8,615 nucleotides of DNA from an uncultured Flavobacterium sp. (GTDB taxonomy: Bacteria > Bacteroidota > Bacteroidia > Flavobacteriales > Flavobacteriaceae). The notes under the pieces are model-generated. The model saw only the letters and a program-made list of their open reading frames with translations. It was not told the DNA's origin and did not search any database. Below, one piece after another: positions 1 through 5,880 of the stretch. The stretch's first letter is position 1. Each line of letters begins with the position of its first letter. Made by a program: the position numbers and the translations under genes. The stretch is taken from assembly GCF_946482535.1 (NCBI RefSeq), contig NZ_CAMLRU010000115.1, positions 1-8,615 on the forward strand. The letters are read 5' to 3'.

Positions 1-2753
1 TCGAATACCATACGAATCGCATCTGCATGACGTCTTCTGTCACGAGTGTGACTTCCGGCAGCCGGTGCGGCGTAAGCTTTTAACGAAGCTAATCTCCACT
101 GAACCAAGTCGAAATTCATTAGCATATAGCTGTAAGCTCCCATGTTTTTCGGCTCTTCTTGTGCCCAAACGAAATCGTCGGCGTTCGGATAGCTTGCGAT
201 AACAGCTTTTAATTGCTCAACCGGCAACGGGAACAATTGTTCGATACGAACCAAAGCTACATCTTTTCTGTCTAAGTTTTCTCTTTCGGCTAAAATATCG
301 TAATAGAATTTTCCGGTACAGAACACTACGGTTTTTACTTTTTTCTTGTCGATTGAATTGTCATCGATTACCTCTTGGAAACTGCCTTTGGCTAATTCCT
401 CACGCGTAGAAATACACAACGGGTGACGCAACAAACTTTTTGGCGAGAATACCACCAACGGTTTGCGGAATTTGGTCTTCATTTGGCGACGCAACAAGTG
501 GAAGAAGTTGGCCGGCGTGGTACAATCGGCTACGTACATATTGTGTTTGGCACAAAGTTGTAAGTAACGTTCCATACGCGCTGACGAGTGCTCAGCACCT
601 TGTCCTTCGTAACCGTGTGGTAATAACAATACGATTCCGTTTTGGTTGTTCCATTTGTCTTCACCACACGAAATGTATTGGTCAATCATGATTTGGGCAC
701 CGTTAGAGAAATCTCCGAACTGTGCTTCCCAAATGGTTAAGGCATTCGGATTGGCTAAGGCATAACCGTAGTCAAATCCAAGAACACCATATTCAGAAAG
801 GAAAGAGTTGAACACATTGAACTTCCCTTTTTTATCTTTAAGTGTATTTAAAAGAATTACCTCTTCTTCGCTGTCTTCCACTTTTACTACGGCATGACGG
901 TGCGAGAAAGTTCCTCTTTCAACGTCTTGACCCGACAAACGAATGTCGTAACCTTCGGTTAGTAACGAACCGTAAGCCAAAGCTTCGGCCGTTCCCCAAT
1001 CGATGGTGTCGTTGTCATACATCGTTTTTCTGTCGGTGACGATTTTGGTAATCTTACTGATGAATTTTTTGTCTGACGGTAGAGTGGAAATAGTTTCCAG
1101 GATGACGTCTAATTTCTTTTGGTCGAATTTGGTGTCGACTTTTTTCAACATTTCGTCATCGGAAACCTGCACAAAGCCTTTCCATTCGTCTTGCATAAAA
1201 GGTTTGATGATGGTCAAATCTTTTTTACGAGAAGCTTGAAGATTTTCATCCAGCTTAGCTTTGTATTCGTTTTCTATTTTGGTCACATAAGCCGCATCTA
1301 CGATACCGGCAGTGATTAATTTTTCGGAGTAAATATCACGCGGGTTTTTGTGACGCGCGATTAATTTATACAACAACGGTTGGGTAAAACGAGGTTCATC
1401 GCCTTCGTTATGGCCATATTTTCTATACCCTAACAAATCGATGAAAACATCTCTTCCGAATTGCATTCTGAAGTCTAATGCGAATAACATGGCATGAACC
1501 ACCGCTTCCGCATCGTCTGAATTCACGTGAAGGATGGGCGACAAAGTCACTTTGGCCACATCAGTACAGTATGTTGACGAACGCGCATCTAAATAGTTAG
1601 TCGTGAAACCAACTTGGTTGTTGATGACAATATGAATGGTTCCACCGGTTTTGTAACCGTCTAATTGCGCCATTTGTACAATTTCGTAAACGATTCCTTG
1701 TCCGGCCACCGCCGCATCACCGTGAACAGCAATTGGCAATACTTTGGAGAAATCATTCGGGAAATATTTGTCTTGTTTAGCTCTGGTGATTCCTTCAATT
1801 ACAGCACCAACAGTTTCCAAGTGCGATGGATTCGGCGCTAAATTGATGTTGATTTTTTTACCCGATTGGGTTTTTCTTTCCGAGGTTAAGCCTAAGTGGT
1901 ATTTTACGTCACCATCGAAATATTCTTTATCGTAATCTTTCCCATCAAATTCAGAAAAAATGTCTTGAGTAGCTTTGCCGAAAATATTGGCCAAGGTATT
2001 CAAACGACCTCTGTGCGCCATTCCCATTACGAAATGCTCTACCCCTTTTTCGGCTGCTGATTCAATCAACGCGTCTAAAGCCGGTATGATACTTTCACCA
2101 CCTTCTAAAGAGAAACGTTTTTGGCCTACGTATTTGGTATGCAAAAAGTTTTCAAAAGAAACCGCTTCATTTAGCTTTCCTAAAATGTGTTTCTTTTGGT
2201 CGGCATCAAAGTTGGGTTGGTTGTCGTTTTTATTTAATCTTTCTTGTACCCAATTCACAAAAATCGGATTTTCCATGTGCATGTATTCGATACCGATGTG
2301 TTGGCAATACATGCGTTTCAAAACCTCCAGAATTTGCTTTAAGGTTGAAGGTTGTTTTCCTAAAATTTTAGCCGCATCAAAAACCGTATCCAAATCGGCT
2401 GAAGTCAGACCGAAATTTTCGATATCTAAATTCGGCTCGTATACTCTACGATCACGCACCGGATTGGTTTGGGTGAACAAATGACCACGGGTTCTGTAGC
2501 CGTCAATTAATCGTAAAACATTAAACTCTTTTTGCAATTTATCGGAAACGACACTCCAATCTTGATTGTCGTTTAATGCGGCCACTATTTGCGCTCCGGC
2601 TTGCTCCTCGTTGTAAGTCGTCATTCCGAAGTCGAACCCTTGAAAAAAGGCTCTCCAACTTGGCTCTACGCTATCGGGATTTTGAAGGTATTGTTCGTAT
2701 AAATCGGCAAAAAATTCGGTGTGTGCTGCGTTTAAAAAGGAAAACCTATCCAT
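1..2753 (-). CDS. sucA: 2-oxoglutarate dehydrogenase E1 component (3' end cut by window edge)
   Basis: This is the thiamine-diphosphate-dependent E1 subunit of the cytoplasmic 2-oxoglutarate dehydrogenase complex. It decarboxylates 2-oxoglutarate and passes the succinyl group to the lipoyl arm of E2 (SucB) in the TCA cycle. The ATG at 2753-2751 opens 917 codons that reach the left edge without a stop. The last residues read are RRRHADAIRMVF; the family is normally about 920-935 aa, so only a few codons are missing. Visible in order: the N-terminal E1 peptide (WRAFFQGF near residues 33-40), HRGRLN (H247) in the first ThDP-binding domain, HGDAAVAGQG (344-353) and NNQVGFTT (378-385) of the ThDP/Mg site, HNEGDEP (448-454), EAQFGDF (near 670) and GYEGQGAEHSSAR (near 711-723) of the transketolase-like pyrimidine domain. 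All expected motifs are intact. sucB normally follows and would lie beyond the left edge. The start is supported by a promoter about 40 bp upstream. Confidence 0.97.
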   Translation of the reverse strand, partial: MDRFSFLNAAHTEFFADLYEQYLQNPDSVEPSWRAFFQGFDFGMTTYNEEQAGAQIVAALNDNQDWSVVSDKLQKEFNVLRLIDGYRTRGHLFTQTNPVRDRRVYEPNLDIENFGLTSADLDTVFDAAKILGKQPSTLKQILEVLKRMYCQHIGIEYMHMENPIFVNWVQERLNKNDNQPNFDADQKKHILGKLNEAVSFENFLHTKYVGQKRFSLEGGESIIPALDALIESAAEKGVEHFVMGMAHRGRLNTLANIFGKATQDIFSEFDGKDYDKEYFDGDVKYHLGLTSERKTQSGKKININLAPNPSHLETVGAVIEGITRAKQDKYFPNDFSKVLPIAVHGDAAVAGQGIVYEIVQMAQLDGYKTGGTIHIVINNQVGFTTNYLDARSSTYCTDVAKVTLSPILHVNSDDAEAVVHAMLFALDFRMQFGRDVFIDLLGYRKYGHNEGDEPRFTQPLLYKLIARHKNPRDIYSEKLITAGIVDAAYVTKIENEYKAKLDENLQASRKKDLTIIKPFMQDEWKGFVQVSDDEMLKKVDTKFDQKKLDVILETISTLPSDKKFISKITKIVTDRKTMYDNDTIDWGTAEALAYGSLLTEGYDIRLSGQDVERGTFSHRHAVVKVEDSEEEVILLNTLKDKKGKFNVFNSFLSEYGVLGFDYGYALANPNALTIWEAQFGDFSNGAQIMIDQYISCGEDKWNNQNGIVLLLPHGYEGQGAEHSSARMERYLQLCAKHNMYVADCTTPANFFHLLRRQMKTKFRKPLVVFSPKSLLRHPLCISTREELAKGSFQEVIDDNSIDKKKVKTVVFCTGKFYYDILAERENLDRKDVALVRIEQLFPLPVEQLKAVIASYPNADDFVWAQEEPKNMGAYSYMLMNFDLVQWRLASLKAYAAPAAGSHTRDRRRHADAIRMVF

Positions 2754-2794
2754 GATTTTAGCTGTAAATATTCTTAGTATTAGAAAATCAGTTG

Positions 2795-2825
2795 CAAAAG
2801 TATGACATTTGTAATAATCTTTCAA
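2795..2825 (-). promoter_or_regulatory. Bacteroidota-type promoter for sucA
   Basis: Read on the minus strand, TACTTTTG (2802-2795) matches the Bacteroidota -7 consensus TAnnTTTG exactly. A TTG (2825-2823) lies 20 bp upstream of it, as expected for the -33 element. Transcription would start near 2788, giving a leader of about 35 nt before the sucA ATG. No Shine-Dalgarno sequence is seen, which is normal in this phylum. Confidence 0.75.
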
Positions 2826-2842
2826 TCATTTTAGTATATTTA
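2808..2842 (+). promoter_or_regulatory. weak candidate promoter for the two small exported proteins
   Basis: TATATTTA (2835-2842) differs from TAnnTTTG only in the last base. TTTG (2808-2811) lies 23 bp upstream, slightly further than usual. The predicted transcript would start about 20 nt before the ATG at 2870. This element overlaps the divergent sucA promoter, so the two could compete for polymerase. It is weaker than the sucA promoter and the region is AT-rich, so a chance match is possible. Confidence 0.35.
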
Positions 2843-2869
2843 TAACGCTAAATAAATATATACAATGCC

Positions 2870-3418
2870 ATGAAAAAGAATACCATTGAAACATTAGGCA
2901 AACGAGTCTCGCTGACGTTGTTTTTAATCCTTTCTTTTAGCGTATTTTCACAAGAACAGAAATTACCCAAAGCGGAAACGGAAAGTTTTTGGGACAACGT
3001 ACAATTTGGCGGCGGATTGGGCGTAGCCATTGGTAACGATTTTACCGATATTACCATTGCGCCGAGTGCTATTTACAATTTTAACGAACATTTTGCCCTG
3101 GGCACCGGATTGCAATACAGCCGTTTAAAACAAAAGAATTTTTATTCCTCAAATGTGGTTGGCGGAAGTATTATCGGACTTTATAATCCCATTGAGGAAA
3201 TTCAGCTTTCTTTAGAGGTTGAAGAAGTACATGTGAACACCACTTACGACGATTTATACGACAATGTAAAACGCAGTTTTTGGAATACCGGTTTGTATGT
3301 CGGCGGCGGTTATCGGGCCGATAATGTCACTATTGGGGCTCGATTTAATTTGCTTTTTGACAAGGATAAAGATTTGTATGGCGATGCCTTTATGCCGTTT
3401 GTTAGGGTTTATTTTTAA
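2870..3418 (+). CDS. small exported outer-membrane beta-barrel protein
   Basis: The 182-aa product begins with a signal peptide: basic residues up to K11-R12, a hydrophobic core at about 14-25, and probable cleavage after VFS (residue 27). The mature part shows alternating polar/hydrophobic strands broken by turns: about 43-55, 60-69, 74-84, 95-105, 110-122, 139-148, 152-163 and 173-182. It ends in FMPFVRVYF, with the terminal Phe typical of barrels assembled by BAM. Eight strands fit a small OmpA/OmpW-sized barrel in the outer membrane. From memory, flavobacterial relatives beside sucA are often labelled 'alpha-ketoglutarate decarboxylase'. I see no ThDP-binding or other catalytic motif here, so that name is probably inherited from the neighbour. 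The substrate or partner is unknown. The next gene starts 3 bp after the stop, so they are probably cotranscribed. ATG 2870 is chosen because the in-window ATG at 2865 is followed at once by a stop. Confidence 0.8.
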   Translation: MKKNTIETLGKRVSLTLFLILSFSVFSQEQKLPKAETESFWDNVQFGGGLGVAIGNDFTDITIAPSAIYNFNEHFALGTGLQYSRLKQKNFYSSNVVGGSIIGLYNPIEEIQLSLEVEEVHVNTTYDDLYDNVKRSFWNTGLYVGGGYRADNVTIGARFNLLFDKDKDLYGDAFMPFVRVYF

Positions 3419-3421
3419 GTG

Positions 3422-3808
3422 ATGAAGAAAATATTATACCTCTTGTTTTTACTACTGAGTTTTTTAGGATTTTCTCAAAATCAGGTTTCATTTACTTTGG
3501 GTAAAACTAATAGCTCATTTCAGGCTAATTCGCCAACCTTATCGATAAAGAATATTTCATTAAGTTTTAATCTTACTGATTACAGAAAATATACGGATGA
3601 AAATTTATTAGTTATTTACAATCCGATTACCCAAATGAACGACCATTATGTCAATATCAGCAATCAATATCATTTAACCAATACCAAATCGTTTTCCCTT
3701 TATGGCATTGATGGAACAAAGATAGATTCTTTCAATCCGAATGGTGTTTCCGATTTTGGAAGTGCAATTGCGAGCGGTATTTTGAACTTGTTTTTGGAGA
3801 AGTTTTAA
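3422..3808 (+). CDS. hypothetical secreted protein
   Basis: I do not recognise this 128-aa protein. It has a strong signal peptide, MKKILYLLFLLLSFLGFSQ, with likely cleavage after S18, so it should be exported to the periplasm or outer membrane. The mature part of about 110 residues is rich in Asn, Ser and Thr with short alternating strands (for example VSFTLGK and SLSFNL), and ends in LNLFLEKF. It has no cysteine after cleavage and no lipobox. It is too short for a full barrel unless oligomeric. The ATG at 3422 is preferred over the GTG at 3419 because it gives the canonical MKK signal-peptide start. The gene begins 3 bp after the barrel gene stops, which suggests cotranscription and perhaps a shared envelope role; that is inference. 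Its stop overlaps the stop of the convergent gene. Confidence 0.7.
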   Translation: MKKILYLLFLLLSFLGFSQNQVSFTLGKTNSSFQANSPTLSIKNISLSFNLTDYRKYTDENLLVIYNPITQMNDHYVNISNQYHLTNTKSFSLYGIDGTKIDSFNPNGVSDFGSAIASGILNLFLEKF

Positions 3809-4161
3809 TAGCGGTTTCTGAACCAAACTTTCATCCACTCTCTTCTTAAAATTAAAAAAGCGATTTGCTCGGAAAGCTCGACGGTATCACTCCCGTCCAA
3901 TTGTTTGATATTTTCTTCCGGCACATCAATAATGTAAAGCAAATTGAGAAGTTCAGCGTATTTGTATTGGATTAAGCGATATACTTTTTCGTGTAATTGC
4001 ACCTTCAATTCATACGGCGTGGTACTTTGGGGAAAATCAACCGCTTCGTTGGCAAAATTGAAATCCTTGTTGAGTTGCTCAATGAGTTTGGCATACAAGT
4101 TTTCTTTCTCGGCTTCCGAAAGTAATTGGTCGATTGATATAGGTGTAATGAAATTAGACAT
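3805..4161 (-). CDS. hypothetical 118-aa helical protein coupled to isoprenyl diphosphate synthase
   Basis: I cannot assign a family. The product has no signal peptide or membrane segment and should be cytoplasmic. It appears almost entirely alpha-helical: SIDQLLSEAEKENLYAKLIEQLNKDF near residues 9-34 (amphipathic and charged), then a helical stretch around YELKVQLHEKVYRLIQYKYAELLNLLY (50-76), then a C-terminal helix with WMKVWFRNRY. The start ATG lies inside the end of the upstream isoprenyl diphosphate synthase gene, with an 8-bp overlap in a different frame. Translation is therefore likely coupled, and the gene probably belongs to the same transcript. The tight linkage suggests a related job, but nothing in the sequence shows what it is. 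Codon use looks like that of its neighbours. Confidence 0.75.
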   Translation of the reverse strand: MSNFITPISIDQLLSEAEKENLYAKLIEQLNKDFNFANEAVDFPQSTTPYELKVQLHEKVYRLIQYKYAELLNLLYIIDVPEENIKQLDGSDTVELSEQIAFLILRREWMKVWFRNRY

Positions 4162-5128
4162 TTCTACTCATTAATTTGTCTCCGAAAGCTTTTAAAACTG
4201 CTTTTTTATCTTCGCTGATATTCATTTTATCCAGAGTTTCAAAGGCTTTTAAAGTATACTCTTGAATGGCGCTTTGGGTAGCATCACTCGCTCCGGTTTG
4301 GTTAAAAATTTGTTTCACCGAATTGATTTTATCGGTATTATCACTTGGCTGAATGGAGAACAGATGCAACAATTGTTCTTTTTCAGTTTCTTTCGAGTAT
4401 TCTAACGCTTTAAGGTAAAGATAAGTCTTTTTATTCTCGATGATATCACCGCCAACTTGTTTCCCAAAGGTTTCCGGATTCCCGAAAGCATCTAAATAAT
4501 CATCTTGCAATTGAAACGCAATGCCTAAATTGAGTCCGAAATCATATATCGCATTGGCATTTTCTTCCGAAGTTTCGGCTACAATGGCGCCCATTTTCAT
4601 AGCGGCAGCCACTAAAACTGCTGTTTTGTATTCAATCATTTTCAAGTATTCCGGAATGGTAACATCGTCACGCGTTTCGAAATCTACATCGTATTGTTGG
4701 CCTTCACAAACCTCCAAAGCAGTTTTGCTGAATAATTTGGCTAATTCTCTAAAGACATTCGGCTCATAGGTTTCAAAAAATTGGTACGCCAAAATCAGCA
4801 TCGCATCACCCGAAAGAATTCCGGTGTTTAAATCCCATTTTTCGTGTACGGTTTCGTTTCCTCTTCGCAAAGGCGCATCATCCATAATATCGTCGTGAAT
4901 GAGCGAAAAATTATGAAAAACCTCAACGGCTGTAGCCGCTTGAATGGCTTTTTGACAATCTGTATCAAAGACTTCTGTTGCCATTAAAGTTAAAACCGGG
5001 CGCAGTCTTTTACCACCAAGGGAAAGAATATAACGAATCGGTTCATATAAATTATTCGGCTCTTTGTCGAGCGTTAGCGCCTTAAAATGAGCGGAAATTA
5101 TTTCTTGGTAATCAGAGATTGCGCGCAT
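4154..5128 (-). CDS. polyprenyl (isoprenyl diphosphate) synthase, probably short-chain GGPP-like
   Basis: This 324-aa trans-prenyltransferase condenses isopentenyl diphosphate with an allylic diphosphate in the cytoplasm. Motifs in order: GGKRLRP (38-44), the first Asp-rich motif DDIMD (79-83) followed by LRRG (87-90), GDAML (107-111), EGQQYD (142-147), K168-T169, and the second Asp-rich motif QLQDDYLD (206-213). All Mg-diphosphate-binding residues are present and the length is normal. The first Asp-rich motif lacks the two-residue insertion of bacterial FPP synthases, and the residue five positions before it is Phe (F74). In this family that combination is typical of archaeal type I GGPP synthases, so a C20 (or C15) product is more likely than a long quinone side chain. 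A C20 product would suit carotenoid synthesis, but no carotenoid gene is in the window. The ATG at 5128 gives a normal N terminus. A coupled 118-aa gene follows. Confidence 0.93.
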   Translation of the reverse strand: MRAISDYQEIISAHFKALTLDKEPNNLYEPIRYILSLGGKRLRPVLTLMATEVFDTDCQKAIQAATAVEVFHNFSLIHDDIMDDAPLRRGNETVHEKWDLNTGILSGDAMLILAYQFFETYEPNVFRELAKLFSKTALEVCEGQQYDVDFETRDDVTIPEYLKMIEYKTAVLVAAAMKMGAIVAETSEENANAIYDFGLNLGIAFQLQDDYLDAFGNPETFGKQVGGDIIENKKTYLYLKALEYSKETEKEQLLHLFSIQPSDNTDKINSVKQIFNQTGASDATQSAIQEYTLKAFETLDKMNISEDKKAVLKAFGDKLMSRNV

Positions 5129-5170
5129 GAAAAATATTTTCGGCTAATTTAGGCTATTCTCACCGCTTTA

Positions 5171-5178
5171 CAAAAATG
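5171..5178 (-). promoter_or_regulatory. weak candidate -7 element for the isoprenyl diphosphate synthase operon
   Basis: Read on the minus strand, CATTTTTG (5178-5171) matches TAnnTTTG at all fixed positions except the first. It lies about 43 bp upstream of the ATG at 5128, a sensible leader length. I find no well-spaced TTG at -33; the nearest one upstream is only 11 bp away. The intergenic region must carry a promoter for this gene, but this match is tentative. Confidence 0.3.
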
Positions 5179-5214
5179 TACTTTTTACTCAATGTTAAAT
5201 TTACGTTAATACTT

Positions 5215-5244
5215 TGGAAACTATTTTAGTGTTTAAAGTTTCCA
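5215..5244 (+). promoter_or_regulatory. candidate TetR-family operator (8+8 bp inverted repeat)
   Basis: TGGAAACT (5215-5222) and AGTTTCCA (5237-5244) form a perfect inverted repeat separated by 14 bp, 30 bp in all. It ends 3 bp before the -7 box TACTTTTG and covers the place where a -33 contact would be, so a bound dimer would block polymerase. Both the length and the position, immediately upstream of a TetR-family gene, are typical of autoregulatory operators in this family. No T-tract follows it, so it is not a terminator. Binding by this regulator is inferred. Confidence 0.6.
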
Positions 5245-5247
5245 TCT

Positions 5248-5255
5248 TACTTTTG
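5248..5255 (+). promoter_or_regulatory. -7 promoter element of the efflux operon
   Basis: TACTTTTG matches the Bacteroidota -7 consensus TAnnTTTG exactly. Transcription would begin near 5261, only about 10-16 nt before the ATG codons at 5271 and 5277. No TTG is present at the ideal -33 distance, and that region is occupied by the inverted repeat. A weak -33 would fit a promoter kept under repressor control. This site rules out translation from the in-frame TTG at 5214, which lies upstream of the transcript start. Confidence 0.6.
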
Positions 5256-5270
5256 CCCCATAATTTTAAC

Positions 5271-5870
5271 ATGCTCATGAAAGATAAAATCATCAAAAAA
5301 GCGACCGACATGTTTTTGAAACTGGGTTTCAAGAGTGTTACCATGGATGATATTGCGTGTGAAATGTGTATTTCCAAAAAAACGATTTACAAATATTTCA
5401 GTAACAAGGAAAAGCTGATTGAAGAAGGCACCGAGGTGGTTCATCAAAAAATACATGCCTTGATGGACAGTGTGGTAGCGCAAAATCACAATGCCATTGC
5501 CGAAAATTTTCAAATCAGAGAAATGTTCAAACAAATGTTTCAATCCTTTGACCAATCTCCGGCCTATCAACTCAAAAAACATTACCCGGAAATTTACGAA
5601 AAAATGATGTGCAACGAAATCGAAGATTGCAGCCACATGTTTCGTCAAAATATCCAAAAAGGCATTAAAGAAGGTTTGTATCGAAAGGAAACCGACATTG
5701 AAGCAGCCGTAAAGTTCTATTACACCCTAATTTTTTCTATCAATGAAAATACAATGTTGGAAAAAGAAGCCTACGAACTCGAAGCCAAAGCCCTTGAATA
5801 TCATACCAGAGCGATTGCCACACCCGAAGGAATTATTGAACTCGAAAAACATTTAAAAACCAATATATAA
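5271..5870 (+). CDS. TetR/AcrR-family transcriptional regulator of the efflux operon
   Basis: This is a one-component dimeric repressor-type regulator, 199 aa from ATG 5271 or 197 aa from ATG 5277, close to the family norm of about 200. Numbering from 5277, the TetR_N domain covers about residues 1-50. Helix-turn-helix residues are VTMDDIACEMCISKKTIYKYF (split here as 21-31 and 32-41), and SNKEKLIEE follows. The remainder (about 55-197) is the helical ligand-binding and dimerisation domain, poorly conserved as usual. The in-frame TTG at 5214 would add 19 residues but lies upstream of the predicted -7 box, so an ATG is chosen. The tolC-type gene starts 10 bp after the stop, so the regulator is cotranscribed with the pump it likely controls. 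A perfect inverted repeat sits in its promoter. Oddities: a Cys-x-x-Cys (C28, C31) in the HTH, where the turn usually carries Gly, and two further cysteines at C112 and C118. The ligand is unknown. Confidence 0.9.
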   Translation: MLMKDKIIKKATDMFLKLGFKSVTMDDIACEMCISKKTIYKYFSNKEKLIEEGTEVVHQKIHALMDSVVAQNHNAIAENFQIREMFKQMFQSFDQSPAYQLKKHYPEIYEKMMCNEIEDCSHMFRQNIQKGIKEGLYRKETDIEAAVKFYYTLIFSINENTMLEKEAYELEAKALEYHTRAIATPEGIIELEKHLKTNI

Positions 5871-5880
5871 TCATCAATCT

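Noticed and set aside
1..2753. Several 60-170-codon open frames on the plus strand across this region, for example 1975-2484
   Set aside because: They lie antisense to the continuous, motif-rich sucA frame and have no recognisable protein features.
3419..3421. GTG start one codon before ATG 3422
   Set aside because: ATG 3422 gives the standard MKK signal-peptide start, and GTG is less used; the difference is one residue.
3944..4174. Plus-strand open frame antisense to the 118-aa gene
   Set aside because: It is Ser/Cys-rich shadow sequence with no promoter; the minus-strand gene is better supported by its overlap with the synthase gene.
5194..5204. GTTAAATTTAC, a near-palindrome in the intergenic region before the TetR gene
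   Set aside because: It is imperfect and AT-rich, and such strings are expected by chance in this composition; the 8+8 bp repeat nearby is far stronger.
5214..5270. TTG start for the TetR regulator adding 19 residues
   Set aside because: The added residues contain the operator-like repeat and the -7 box, and they are not part of a normal TetR N terminus.
5247..5657. Minus-strand open frame of 136 codons over the TetR gene
   Set aside because: It is antisense to a clear TetR_N domain, and its product is a His/Phe-rich string typical of reverse-strand translation.
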